From Pseudomonas sp. N040 (GTDB lineage Bacteria; Pseudomonadota; Gammaproteobacteria; Pseudomonadales; Pseudomonadaceae), in the NCBI RefSeq assembly GCF_015637705.1, contig NZ_JADOBE010000007.1, forward strand, positions 124,001 to 188,000: DNA of 64,000 nucleotides, written 5' to 3'. This document shows positions 9,969 to 19,390 of this stretch, piece by piece. Positions within the stretch are counted from its first letter, which is position 1; the number at the start of each line of letters is the position of its first letter. Both the position numbers and the translations under genes were made by a program. The notes under the pieces were generated by a model that did not search any database, was not told the origin of the DNA, and worked only from the letters and a program-made list of their open reading frames with translations.

Positions 9969-11156
9969 TCAGAACGAGCGCCCGGGCTCCTCCGGATCTT
10001 CCTCGGGCAACACTTCCAGCTTCAATTCCATGCCCCAGCCGGCCGCCGCTGGCGCGGCGGGAACGGCAACGGCAGGTACGGCGAGCGCTGCCGGATCCTC
10101 CTTGTACAGTTTGAGCTTGAGGCGCACGTTGTTCGCCGAATCGGCGTTCTTTACCGCTTCCTCTTCGTCGATCACACCCTCGCGGACCAGTTCGATCAGT
10201 GCCTGGTCGAAAGTCTGCATGCCCAGGTTGCGCGACTTCTCCATGATCTCCTTGATCTCGGACAACTCGCCACGCTTGATCAGATCGCGCACCGTGTGGG
10301 TACCCAGCAGCACCTCGACGGCGGCGCGGCGCTTGCCGTCCACCGTCTTGACCAGGCGCTGGGAAACGAAGGCCTTGAGGTTGTTGCCCAGGTCGCTGAG
10401 CAGCTGCGGACGGCGCTCCTCGGGGAAGAAGTTGATGATCCGGTCCAGCGCCTGGTTGGCGTTGTTGGCGTGCAGGGTGGAGATCGCCAGGTGCCCGGTG
10501 TCGGCGAAAGCCAGCGCGTGTTCCATGGTCTCGCGGTCGCGGATCTCGCCGATCAGGATCACGTCCGGCGCCTGGCGCAGGGTATTTTTCAACGCCGCAT
10601 GGAAACTGCGGGTATCCACCCCGACTTCGCGCTGGTTGATGATCGACTTCTTGTGCCGGTGCACGTACTCCACCGGGTCCTCGATGGTGATGATGTGGCC
10701 GCTGCTGTTGCGGTTGCGGTAGTCGATCAGTGCCGCCAGGGAGGTCGACTTGCCCGAGCCGGTGGCACCGACGAACAGCACCAGGCCACGTTTTTCCATG
10801 ATCACCTTGAGCAGCACTTCCGGCAGCTTGAGGTCCTCGAAGGTAGGGATTTCCATCTTGATGTTGCGCGCCACGATCGACACTTCATTGCGCTGTTTGA
10901 AGATGTTGATGCGGAAACGACCGACATTGGCGATCGAGATCGCCAGGTTCATTTCCAGTTCGCGCTCGAACTCGATGCGCTGCTCGCTGTCCATGATACT
11001 GGCGGCGATGGCGGCGACATCGCCGGACTTGAGCGTCTCATTGCTGATCGGCTTGAGCACGCCATTGAACTTGGCGCAGGGCGGCGCGCCAGTGGACAGG
11101 TAAAGGTCGGAACCATCCTGGCTGGCCAGGACTCTGAGCATCGAGGGGAGATCCAT
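9969..11156 (-). CDS. pilU: Type IV pilus retraction ATPase family protein (PilT/PilU-like)
   Basis: Cytoplasmic hexameric ATPase family that drives pilus retraction and twitching motility. The Walker A motif GATGSGKST is at residues 130-138, followed by the Asp-box region IITIEDPVEY, Walker B segment VILIGEIRDRETMEHAL and the His-box STLHANNANQALDRI. The AIRNLIRE motif typical of PilT is not visible, which favours PilU. After the conserved end there is a proline/alanine-rich tail (AALAVPAVAVPAAPAAA) and an acidic finish, which is unusual. TTG at 11165 is an alternative start, but ATG at 11156 gives 395 residues and a family-like N-terminus. No other pilus gene is nearby, so PilU versus a paralogue is not certain. 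Confidence 0.85.
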   Translation of the reverse strand: MDLPSMLRVLASQDGSDLYLSTGAPPCAKFNGVLKPISNETLKSGDVAAIAASIMDSEQRIEFERELEMNLAISIANVGRFRINIFKQRNEVSIVARNIKMEIPTFEDLKLPEVLLKVIMEKRGLVLFVGATGSGKSTSLAALIDYRNRNSSGHIITIEDPVEYVHRHKKSIINQREVGVDTRSFHAALKNTLRQAPDVILIGEIRDRETMEHALAFADTGHLAISTLHANNANQALDRIINFFPEERRPQLLSDLGNNLKAFVSQRLVKTVDGKRRAAVEVLLGTHTVRDLIKRGELSEIKEIMEKSRNLGMQTFDQALIELVREGVIDEEEAVKNADSANNVRLKLKLYKEDPAALAVPAVAVPAAPAAAGWGMELKLEVLPEEDPEEPGRSF

Positions 11157-11303
11157 TGGGTGCAATTCCGTCGGTAAAGGCTTGATGAGGCGACTCTGGC
11201 GCAGTACTGATCAGCAGCGTCTGGCTGGCCTGAAAACAGGCGCCATTCTGCTGCTGCCGACAATGCTGGCACAATAGCCACTGGCAATTTTGAGGACCCC
11301 CTG

Positions 11304-11582
11304 ATGGCAAAGGCAATGGCTCGCCACATTCTGCTCAAGACCGAGGCCGAGGCCCAGCAACTCAAGCAGCGCCTGGCCAAGGGCGAAGCCTTCGATGTCC
11401 TGGCAAGGAAGTACTCGACCTGTCCCTCCGGCAAGCGCGGCGGCGATCTCGGCGAGGTGCGCCCCGGGCAGATGGTGCGCGCGGTCGAACAGGTGATCTT
11501 CAAGAAGGCCCTGGGTGAAGTACACGGTCCGGTAAAGAGCCAGTTCGGCTACCATCTGATCCAGGTCTTCTTCCGCGAGTGA
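11304..11582 (+). CDS. ppiC: Parvulin-type peptidyl-prolyl cis-trans isomerase C
   Basis: Small cytoplasmic rotamase that speeds cis-trans isomerisation of prolyl bonds. The 92 residues are a single parvulin domain: ARHILLKTEAEAQQLKQRLAKGEAFDVLAR, then CPSGKRGGDLGEVRPGQMV and the C-terminal VKSQFGYHLIQVF, all characteristic of PpiC. No signal peptide is present. It is divergent from pilU and followed eight bases later by the MmcQ/YjbR gene, so the two are probably co-transcribed. Confidence 0.95.
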   Translation: MAKAMARHILLKTEAEAQQLKQRLAKGEAFDVLARKYSTCPSGKRGGDLGEVRPGQMVRAVEQVIFKKALGEVHGPVKSQFGYHLIQVFFRE

Positions 11583-11589
11583 CGCCCAG

Positions 11590-11943
11590 ATGACACCCGT
11601 ACAGATTGCCGACTGCTGCCTGAGCCTGCCGGGGGCGCGCAGCGACTTCAAATGGGGTGGCGTGCAGGTATTTTCCATCGCCGGCAACAAGATGTTTGCC
11701 CTGCTCGACCTGAATGGCAGCGGCAACCTGGCCTTCAAGGTAGATGACGACCTGTTTCTTGGCTATTGCGACCGCCCCGGCATGCGTCCGGCCCCCTACC
11801 TGGCCCGGGCCCACTGGATCAGCCTGACGCCGCCCTACCAGGCCAGCCCTGGCGAGCTGCAGCAGTTGCTCAGGCGCTCCCATCAACTGGTGGTCGCCCG
11901 CCTGCCGAAGATCCGCCAGATCGGCCTGTTGCTCGACCAGTAG
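11590..11943 (+). CDS. MmcQ/YjbR family protein
   Basis: A 117-residue protein of the MmcQ/YjbR family, whose fold resembles a double-wing DNA-binding domain but whose role is not established. Recognisable parts are the N-terminal CLSLPGARSDFKWGGVQVFSI, the central KMFALLDLNGSGNLAFKVDDD and the C-terminal SHQLVVARLPK. Length and layout are normal for the family. It follows ppiC by eight bases and no function can be drawn from the context. Confidence 0.85.
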   Translation: MTPVQIADCCLSLPGARSDFKWGGVQVFSIAGNKMFALLDLNGSGNLAFKVDDDLFLGYCDRPGMRPAPYLARAHWISLTPPYQASPGELQQLLRRSHQLVVARLPKIRQIGLLLDQ

Positions 11944-12029
11944 TCACGTCGCGGATGTCCTGAGCGCGGCAAACGGCTACAATCGCGCCCTTTTGCGCAG
12001 CCGCGCCTGCTTCTTCTGGGAAAATTTCC

Positions 12030-13619
<1,590 letters not shown>

Positions 13620-13697
13620 TTGAGCGCCGGCAGCTGACCCGCACAGGGTTGGCTGCCGGAACTGCCGGGCCACTGGGCCGGACAAACAGCAGCCAAT

Positions 13698-13726
13698 AAA
13701 AAGCCCCGAACCAGTCGGGGCTTTTT
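13698..13726. terminator. Bidirectional rho-independent terminator between the ABC-F gene and oprF
   Basis: Twelve-base perfect stem AAAAAGCCCCGA (13698-13709) and TCGGGGCTTTTT (13715-13726) around a five-base loop. The A-tract and T-tract make it functional in both directions, closing the ABC-F transcript on the plus strand and oprF on the minus strand. Confidence 0.93.
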
Positions 13727-13765
13727 ATGTCCCGGCCACATTGCTGCGGCCGGATCAGGCCGATG

Positions 13766-14803
13766 TTACTTGGCCTGGGCTTCCACGCTGGCTTCAACCC
13801 GACGGTTCAGCGCACGACCTTCAGCAGTCGCATTGTCGGCAACCGGCTGGCTCTCGCCTTCACCGACAGCGCTGACGCGCTCGGCGGCTACACCGTACTG
13901 ATCAACCATGACCTGGCGCACTGCATCGGCACGACGCTGCGACAGCTGCTGGTTATAGGCATCAGAACCCACGGAGTCGGTGTGACCTTCGACGGTGGTG
14001 GTGGTCTGCGGATACTGGTTCATGAAATCGGCAACAGTCTTGATTTCGGAATAGCTTTCCTGCTTGACCGCCGCCTTGTCGAAGTCGAACTTGACGTCCA
14101 GCTCGACACGCACGGCTTCGGCGGCCGCCGGACAACCATCCGCATCGACCGTCACGTTGGCTTCGGTACCCGGGCACTTGTCGAGGTCATCGCACACGCC
14201 ATCATTATCAGCGTCAGTGCAGGCCACAGGCGCGGCCGGAGCCGGCTCTTCGATCTTCTTGCCAGCACCGCCAAAATTGGCGCCAACCGACAGGCCGGCC
14301 ATGTACTCGCTGTCGCCAGCGTCAAGGTTGTGCATGCCGGTAACACCCGCACCGGCAAACAGGTTTTCGGTGAAGTAGTACTTCAGGCCTGCACCGATGT
14401 CGACGAAGGTGCTGCGGTCGCGGCCGCCACGGGCATCCTGGCCAATGCTCTGGTGCGCAACGCCAGCGAGGAGGTACGGACGCAGGCCGACACCGGGAGT
14501 GCCGAAGTTGTAGGTGGCATTCAGGGCGCTGAGGCTGCCCTTGATGTTCTTGCCGGAAGTTTCCCCACGCATGTCGTGGTACTCGCCGTAGGACAACCCC
14601 AGGGCAACGTCATCGGTCAGGTAGTAGCCCAGCGAGCCGCCCAGCAGAGCACCGTGATTACCCAGGTCACGGCTGCTATCCGGGACGTAGTACTGGTCAA
14701 AAGCCTCCACTTCAACAGCGCCCTGGCCTTGCGCCTGCACGCCCATGGAAACGGCAACCATCAAGGCGCTGAGTACCAAGCCTGCGGATTTGTGCATGTT
14801 CAT
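13766..14803 (-). CDS. oprF: Major outer-membrane porin OprF (OmpA family)
   Basis: Abundant structural porin linking the outer membrane to peptidoglycan. A signal peptide (about residues 1-24, ending near VQAQ) precedes GQGAVEVE, the usual mature start. Next come an eight-strand beta-barrel region to about residue 185, a linker with a thrombospondin type 3-like calcium motif (CTDADNDGVCDDLDKCPGT) holding the four cysteines typical of OprF, and a C-terminal OmpA-like peptidoglycan-binding domain (VEGHTDSVGSDAYNQQLSQRRADAV). 345 residues is normal. It lies 88 bases downstream of sigX, the sigma factor known to promote oprF transcription in P. aeruginosa. Confidence 0.97.
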   Translation of the reverse strand: MNMHKSAGLVLSALMVAVSMGVQAQGQGAVEVEAFDQYYVPDSSRDLGNHGALLGGSLGYYLTDDVALGLSYGEYHDMRGETSGKNIKGSLSALNATYNFGTPGVGLRPYLLAGVAHQSIGQDARGGRDRSTFVDIGAGLKYYFTENLFAGAGVTGMHNLDAGDSEYMAGLSVGANFGGAGKKIEEPAPAAPVACTDADNDGVCDDLDKCPGTEANVTVDADGCPAAAEAVRVELDVKFDFDKAAVKQESYSEIKTVADFMNQYPQTTTTVEGHTDSVGSDAYNQQLSQRRADAVRQVMVDQYGVAAERVSAVGEGESQPVADNATAEGRALNRRVEASVEAQAK

Positions 14804-14891
14804 TGTAGATTCCCCATCATGTGTTGTTGCTAAGACATTGAGCCAAATGGCTTTTTAACCAAGTAATAATAGCAGCAAAGGACTGAGCCCA

Positions 14892-15485
14892 TCAATCTGC
14901 AGCATCTTCCGGGGCCAGGTTGTCCCGCAGCCGGTCGAGCGCGCGCTTGTAGCGCATCTTGGTGGCGCTCAAGCCCATGTGCATGATGTCGGCAATTTCC
15001 TGGAACTCGAGCTCGGCCACAAAGCGCAGCACCAGGATTTCCCGGTCGATCGGATTGACGTGCACCAGCCAGCGATCCAGCCCGCCCTGACCTTCGGCCT
15101 TGGGCGCGTGCTCATCCGACACCTCATCAAGCGGCTCGAGTGCCAGGGCATCGGCCAGCCGGCGCTTGCGCCTGTCCTTGCGGTACTGGGTGATGCATTC
15201 GTTGTAGGTAATGCTGTACAGCCAGGTCTTGAACTTCGACTTGCCTTCGAAGTTCTTCAAGCCATAGAGAACCTTGAGCATGACTTCCTGGCAGACGTCG
15301 TCGGCATCGCGTTCATTGTTGAGGTAGCGCGCGCAGACATTGAACAGGGTCCGCTGATAACGCCGCATCAGCTCCTCATAGGCCCGGGTGACATGGAAAA
15401 GCTCCACACGGGCGCGCTCGACCAACTCTTCATCAGTCAGGTCGCGGGGGTTGTAGCGCGCTTGCAGGGGTTGAGGCTGATTCAA
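14892..15485 (-). CDS. sigX: ECF sigma factor SigX
   Basis: Extracytoplasmic-function sigma factor that in Pseudomonas drives oprF and fatty-acid and envelope genes. Region 2 is seen as RYQRTLFNVCARYLNNERDADDVCQEVMLKVLYGLKNFEGKSKFKTWLYSIT, cited here only as the span of residues 43-95. Region 4 is the ILVLRFVAELEFQEIADIMHMGLSATKMRYKRALDRL part near residues 150-190. No anti-sigma gene is adjacent, as in other pseudomonads. The start is TTG at 15485, matching the length of known SigX (about 196). Neighbours cmpX upstream and oprF downstream reproduce the known sigX locus. Confidence 0.96.
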   Translation of the reverse strand: MNQPQPLQARYNPRDLTDEELVERARVELFHVTRAYEELMRRYQRTLFNVCARYLNNERDADDVCQEVMLKVLYGLKNFEGKSKFKTWLYSITYNECITQYRKDRRKRRLADALALEPLDEVSDEHAPKAEGQGGLDRWLVHVNPIDREILVLRFVAELEFQEIADIMHMGLSATKMRYKRALDRLRDNLAPEDAAD

Positions 15486-15574
15486 GAGGAGTTGGGCCGA
15501 CAGTCAGGTCAGAAGTAAGCAGATCCGCGCCAGGCGGTCTGTCACCAAACTACATTAGCAGCTAGGCCAATGCT

Positions 15575-16405
15575 CTAGCGTGAAGATACCGACTGCTCGA
15601 GCAGCAAGCGGTTGGCTATCGAGACCATCTCCCCGCTGTCCGTCACCAGCAACGTCTTGACCGTGCCAATTTCCTCGATCTGCCCCTCAACCTCGCCGAC
15701 TCGCACCGTTTGCCCGACCTGGTACAACTCGCGCACATAGATCCCCGAGAGTATCTGCTGGGCTATGTCACGGCTACCAAGCCCCATGGCCAGGGCCATC
15801 GCCAGGCCGATGGAGATCAGCACGATGGCGATGACGTTGTTCAGCAGGTCGGTCTTGATTTCCAGCTGGCCAATGGCCACCGAGATGCTGATGATGATCA
15901 CCATGGCCTGGGCAATGCGCCCCAGGCTGTTGGCATAGTCCAGCCCGACACCTTCGGCAGCGCCGCGCAACAGGCTGGCCGCCAACTGCGCCAGCAGCAC
16001 GCCGGCGAGCAGTACCAGTGCGGCGGCAAACACTTTCGGCAAGTACAGGGCAAACACGTCGAGGGTCGCCGATACACGCTCCAGACCCAGCGACTCGGCC
16101 GCCGAAACCAGGAAGATCAGCAGCACGAACCAGTAGACGATCTTGCCGACCAGGGTGGATACAGGGACCTGGATGCCCACCCGGGACAGCAGCTTGGTCA
16201 GCCCGGCGCCGGCCATCAGGCGATCCAGTCCGAGCTTGGCCAGCAGCTTGGACAACAGCGTATCGAGCAGCTTGGCCACCACGAAGCCGAGCAGGACCAC
16301 GATCAGGGCGCCAAACAGCCGCGGGATGAACACCCCGACCGAGCTCCACATGGTGCTCATCGCATTTACCAGGCTCTGGGTCCAGGGATCGTGTTCCATA
16401 GTCAT
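15575..16405 (-). CDS. cmpX: MscS-family membrane protein CmpX
   Basis: Small-conductance mechanosensitive channel family protein of the inner membrane. Several hydrophobic segments fall in residues 20-190 (LFGALIVVLLGFVVAKLL; IVYWFVLLIFLVSAAESL; VFAAALVLLAGVLLAQLA; ISIGLAMALAMGLG). A soluble beta-rich C-terminus follows (YVRELYQVGQTVRVGEVEGQIEEIG). In P. aeruginosa the gene at this place is cmpX, whose loss affects sigX activity. The start overlaps the crfX stop by four bases (ATGA), pointing to coupled translation; an ATG two codons later is also possible. Confidence 0.92.
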   Translation of the reverse strand: MTMEHDPWTQSLVNAMSTMWSSVGVFIPRLFGALIVVLLGFVVAKLLDTLLSKLLAKLGLDRLMAGAGLTKLLSRVGIQVPVSTLVGKIVYWFVLLIFLVSAAESLGLERVSATLDVFALYLPKVFAAALVLLAGVLLAQLAASLLRGAAEGVGLDYANSLGRIAQAMVIIISISVAIGQLEIKTDLLNNVIAIVLISIGLAMALAMGLGSRDIAQQILSGIYVRELYQVGQTVRVGEVEGQIEEIGTVKTLLVTDSGEMVSIANRLLLEQSVSSR

Positions 16406-16647
16406 TCAGCCTTGTCGGATGGGTGGGAAGAGTTACTGTTGCGGGATACCGGAGCAAGATGCTCGGATGCGCTGTTCAGGGCAAGCATCAGCGCTTCAAA
16501 CCAGTGGCCGGCGAGGCTGAACAGGTCGCCGGCGCCGACCTGGCGATTGGCCGTTCGCAAAACACGATCCAGCGTGCGCCGGTCATCATGTTCAGTTGCG
16601 GACGTGCGCATCAGACTGCGCAGGGATTCTTCGAATGGATCCTGCAT
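16402..16647 (-). CDS. crfX: Small conserved protein CrfX
   Basis: An 81-residue soluble protein of unknown biochemical role found next to cmpX and sigX in pseudomonads. Visible: the acidic N-terminus MQDPFEESLRSLM, a central NRQVGAGDLFSLAGHWFEALMLALN helix and a polar C-terminus. A GTG start at 16701 would give 99 residues, but ATG at 16647 preceded by GAGGTG matches the family start. It overlaps cmpX by four bases. Name and assignment rest on position and the remembered family sequence; no domain of known function is recognisable. Confidence 0.85.
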   Translation of the reverse strand: MQDPFEESLRSLMRTSATEHDDRRTLDRVLRTANRQVGAGDLFSLAGHWFEALMLALNSASEHLAPVSRNSNSSHPSDKAE

Positions 16648-16702
16648 GCTCACCTCGGATAGGACTGTCTGGCTAGACGCACCGCCGCTGGCTGGCGTCA
16701 CA

Positions 16703-17713
16703 TCAGACCATCAAGCGTAAACGACGAAATAGCCACCATTGCAACAGGCCAATCCCCAGCATGGCCAGGCAAACGATCTTGAAGGCATGCGGATAGTCGC
16801 TGCCCGGAATGCCGGCAACATTGATCCCCAGCAGTCCGGTGAGAAACGTAAGCGGCAGGAAAAAACCGGTAACGATGGCGAACAGGTACATGACCCGGTT
16901 CATCCTTTGTCCCATGCGCTGGTGCTCGGACTCCAGGACCAGTCCGACCCGTTCGCGAATCAACTCGAGTTCCTCCAGGTGGCGCGTCAGGCTGTTGCCC
17001 AGCTCGTTCCAGTCCTTGGCCTGCTCGCCCACGAACCAGGCAAATTTATCCTTGGCCAACTCGAAGAAGATGTCTCTCTGCGGCGCCAGGAACCTGCGCA
17101 GGCTGGCCGAACGACGCTTGGCAGTGACCATTTTGGTGTGGTCTGGCGAATAACCTTCATTGAGCTCGATCTGTTCGTCCTCGCTGTCGACCAGCTCCGC
17201 GAGCTCGGCCACCAGCGGGTCGATCTTGTCTGTCATCAAGTCGGCCAGGCGCAGCACCAGGCCTTGGGCTGTTGCCGGGCCCTTGCCGGCAGCCAGCTCG
17301 CCAGTCAGCTCGGCGCGAGCGCGCAAGTGGCGCATGCGCAGCGAGATGACCCGGTTCTGTTCCACAAATATCCGCAGCGAAACCATGTCTTCCGGCTCGG
17401 CATCCGGATTGAGGTTGACCCCGCGCAGGAACACCAGCAACTGCTGTGCATCCGGCTGAACAACCCGCGGTCGCGTGCCCTCTTCCAGCAACAGATCGCA
17501 GGCAAACGCACTCAGCCCGCTGCGCTCGCGCAACCACCGCTGCGCCTGCGGGTGGCTGCGGTCCAGATGCAGCCAGAGTGTTTCCTGCTCGCCCAGCTGC
17601 AGGCTGTCCAGATCCGCCCGGGTTGTCCGGCGGGCAGAACCGTGCCCGTCGAGCACCAGCGCCTCGATCAGCCCCCACTCGCCAACATCCGCATGTTCGC
17701 TGGAAAAATCCAT
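16703..17713 (-). CDS. cmaX: CorA/ZntB-family divalent metal transporter CmaX
   Basis: Inner-membrane metal ion transporter of the CorA superfamily. A long cytoplasmic N-terminal domain (about 1-270) is followed by two membrane segments near the C-terminus (VMYLFAIVTGFFLPLTFLTGLLGI and AFKIVCLAMLGIGLLQWWLF). The selectivity motif between them reads GIN rather than the GMN of classical CorA, as in ZntB-like proteins, so zinc or another ion is possible and magnesium is not assured. 336 residues. In P. aeruginosa cmaX precedes crfX, as here. The gene ends 55 bases before the preferred crfX start. Confidence 0.9.
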   Translation of the reverse strand: MDFSSEHADVGEWGLIEALVLDGHGSARRTTRADLDSLQLGEQETLWLHLDRSHPQAQRWLRERSGLSAFACDLLLEEGTRPRVVQPDAQQLLVFLRGVNLNPDAEPEDMVSLRIFVEQNRVISLRMRHLRARAELTGELAAGKGPATAQGLVLRLADLMTDKIDPLVAELAELVDSEDEQIELNEGYSPDHTKMVTAKRRSASLRRFLAPQRDIFFELAKDKFAWFVGEQAKDWNELGNSLTRHLEELELIRERVGLVLESEHQRMGQRMNRVMYLFAIVTGFFLPLTFLTGLLGINVAGIPGSDYPHAFKIVCLAMLGIGLLQWWLFRRLRLMV

Positions 17714-17731
17714 CAGGAGACCCTTGCCGTA

Positions 17732-18217
17732 CTAGGGCATTGCCAGCGCTTGTGGTGAAACCAGGATGCCGTTGTTGTCGGCATAGACGTATTGCCCGGG
17801 AATGAAGGTGACCCCGCCGAAAGTAACCGCGACATTCAGGTCGCCAATATTGCGCTTGTCGGTCTTCATCGGGTGGCTGGCCAGCGCCTGCACGCCCAGA
17901 TGGGTTTCAGCCAGTACATCCACGTCACGCACACAGCCATAAATGACCATGCCTTCCCAGCCGTTCTTGGCCGCTTTATCCGCAATCATGTCGCCCAGCA
18001 AGGCCCGGCGCAGGGAACCGCCACCGTCCACTACCAGCACCTTGCCATGCCCCGGCAGGTCGGCCTGGGATTTCACCAGAGAGTTGTCTTCATGGCACTT
18101 GATGGTGACGATCTCGCCACCAAAAGAGTCGCGGCCACCAAAGTTGCTGAACATCGGCTCGACCACCTGAACCAGTTCAGGGTAGGCATCGCACAGGTCG
18201 GGGGTGACATATTGCAT
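17732..18217 (-). CDS. rraA: RraA family protein (regulator of RNase E or aldolase-type)
   Basis: A 161-residue RraA-fold protein. Members either bind and inhibit RNase E or act as metal-dependent 4-hydroxy-4-methyl-2-oxoglutarate aldolase/oxaloacetate decarboxylase. The sequence shows [17 protein letters not shown] at the start, then [20 protein letters not shown] and [27 protein letters not shown], which hold the GG and GxxRD residues used by the aldolase members. GGAG stands seven bases before the ATG. It lies between the hydrolase gene and cmaX as in other pseudomonads. I cannot decide between the two activities from sequence. Confidence 0.9.
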   Translation of the reverse strand: MQYVTPDLCDAYPELVQVVEPMFSNFGGRDSFGGEIVTIKCHEDNSLVKSQADLPGHGKVLVVDGGGSLRRALLGDMIADKAAKNGWEGMVIYGCVRDVDVLAETHLGVQALASHPMKTDKRNIGDLNVAVTFGGVTFIPGQYVYADNNGILVSPQALAMP

Positions 18218-18343
18218 GAGGAAGCTCCGTGGTTTGACAAGTGGATCAACGCGCTAACCGGTCCGGTCGCGCGCAGGGGACTGTGGCTAATGTACCAGCG
18301 CCAGGCACCCTGCATCGAGCGCCGCCAGACATGAGCACCGGCT

Positions 18344-19339
18344 TCAGCCTGCCAGCCGTTCGCCCTGGGGCTGCTCGACATGCTGCTGGTTGAGCCATGC
18401 CACAGCCAATGGCCAGACCTCCAGTGCCGCCGGCTTGCTGACGAGCATCTCGACATGCCCGTAATCCGCGCTGAAACCCTCGCTGCGCGCGAGCACGATG
18501 AATTGTTTGCCAGACGCGCCAAATTGCTTGAACAGCTTGCGGCAAGCCCAGACCGGATCACCCTGATCAGCCTTGGCGGAGACCGCCATGACCGGTATCC
18601 GTACCGCCGGCAGACCTGCCCACCAGTCCGACAACCGGTCACCGAAGCGCCCGAACAGGCCATGCCAGCGCAAGGTTTCGATGGCGACGCCAATCGGCTC
18701 ATCCTCGGGGCCGCGATCCAGGCGCGAACCTGAAATGACCTTGCAGCGCCGCAACAGACAGCGCCCGGCCCACTCCACCGGTGGGAACTTGAGCAACCGC
18801 ATTGCCTTGCTCACCTGGCTGCCGAACAGCGCCAGCGAAGCCGCATTATGCTCGTCCAGATACCTGCCACCCGAGGCTGCGGCGAGGGTTACGCCCCCCA
18901 TCGAATGCCCCATCCAGTGTGGTATCCGGGCCGTTTGCTCCTGCACAAAGGCGGCAATCGCCGGCAAGTCGTAACGCGCGTAATCGGCGATGGTGTTCAG
19001 TCGGTAGTTGCGGTTGCGGGGCGACAGCCCATGCCCACGCATTTCTGCCAGCCACACATCAAAACCGGCGCGGGCCAGATAGGCCCCCAGGCCAACCCCA
19101 GCGGGCGAGTACCAGAAACGCCGGTTGGAAAAGCTGCCGTGCAGCAAGATCACCGGTATCCGGCCCGGCGCCGGACAATCCGCGGCGCCAAGGCGAGTCA
19201 ACGCCAGTTCGACGCTGGCGTCGGGACTGTTATTGGGCTTGAGCCGGTAGACATCCTCGGTGAGATCGCCGCGCAACTCGGCACTCACCAGCGAAACGGG
19301 GAACAGCTTGCTACTGCTTTGCATACATTGATCTTGCAT
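18344..19339 (-). CDS. Alpha/beta-hydrolase fold protein
   Basis: Serine hydrolase family protein with IPVILLHGSFSNRRFW (oxyanion segment), WLAEMRGHGLSP, and the nucleophile elbow GHSMGGVT. A C-terminal PVMAVSAKADQGDPV segment and GHVEML supply plausible acid and histidine residues. No clear signal peptide; substrate unknown (esterase or lipase-like). The start is uncertain: ATG at 19339 lies directly against the U-tract of the ppsA terminator, and ATG at 19324 would shorten it by five residues; neither has a good ribosome site. It lies between ppsA and rraA in the conserved order. Confidence 0.82.
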   Translation of the reverse strand: MQDQCMQSSSKLFPVSLVSAELRGDLTEDVYRLKPNNSPDASVELALTRLGAADCPAPGRIPVILLHGSFSNRRFWYSPAGVGLGAYLARAGFDVWLAEMRGHGLSPRNRNYRLNTIADYARYDLPAIAAFVQEQTARIPHWMGHSMGGVTLAAASGGRYLDEHNAASLALFGSQVSKAMRLLKFPPVEWAGRCLLRRCKVISGSRLDRGPEDEPIGVAIETLRWHGLFGRFGDRLSDWWAGLPAVRIPVMAVSAKADQGDPVWACRKLFKQFGASGKQFIVLARSEGFSADYGHVEMLVSKPAALEVWPLAVAWLNQQHVEQPQGERLAG

Positions 19340-19366
19340 AAAAAAGGGCAGGCTTTCACCTGCCCT
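19340..19366 (-). terminator. Rho-independent terminator of ppsA
   Basis: Read on the minus strand, an eight-base stem AGGGCAGG (19366-19359) and CCTGCCCT (19352-19345) with a six-base loop is followed by a run of T (19345-19340). It lies 25 bases after the ppsA stop and immediately before the hydrolase start codon. Confidence 0.9.
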
Positions 19367-19390
19367 CTTGGACTGTTGTGGTGAATCAGT

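Noticed and set aside
9082..10722. Open frame of 546 codons on the plus strand
   Set aside because: Runs through antisense of sulP, another frame of the scoB fragment and antisense of pilU; a chance joining.
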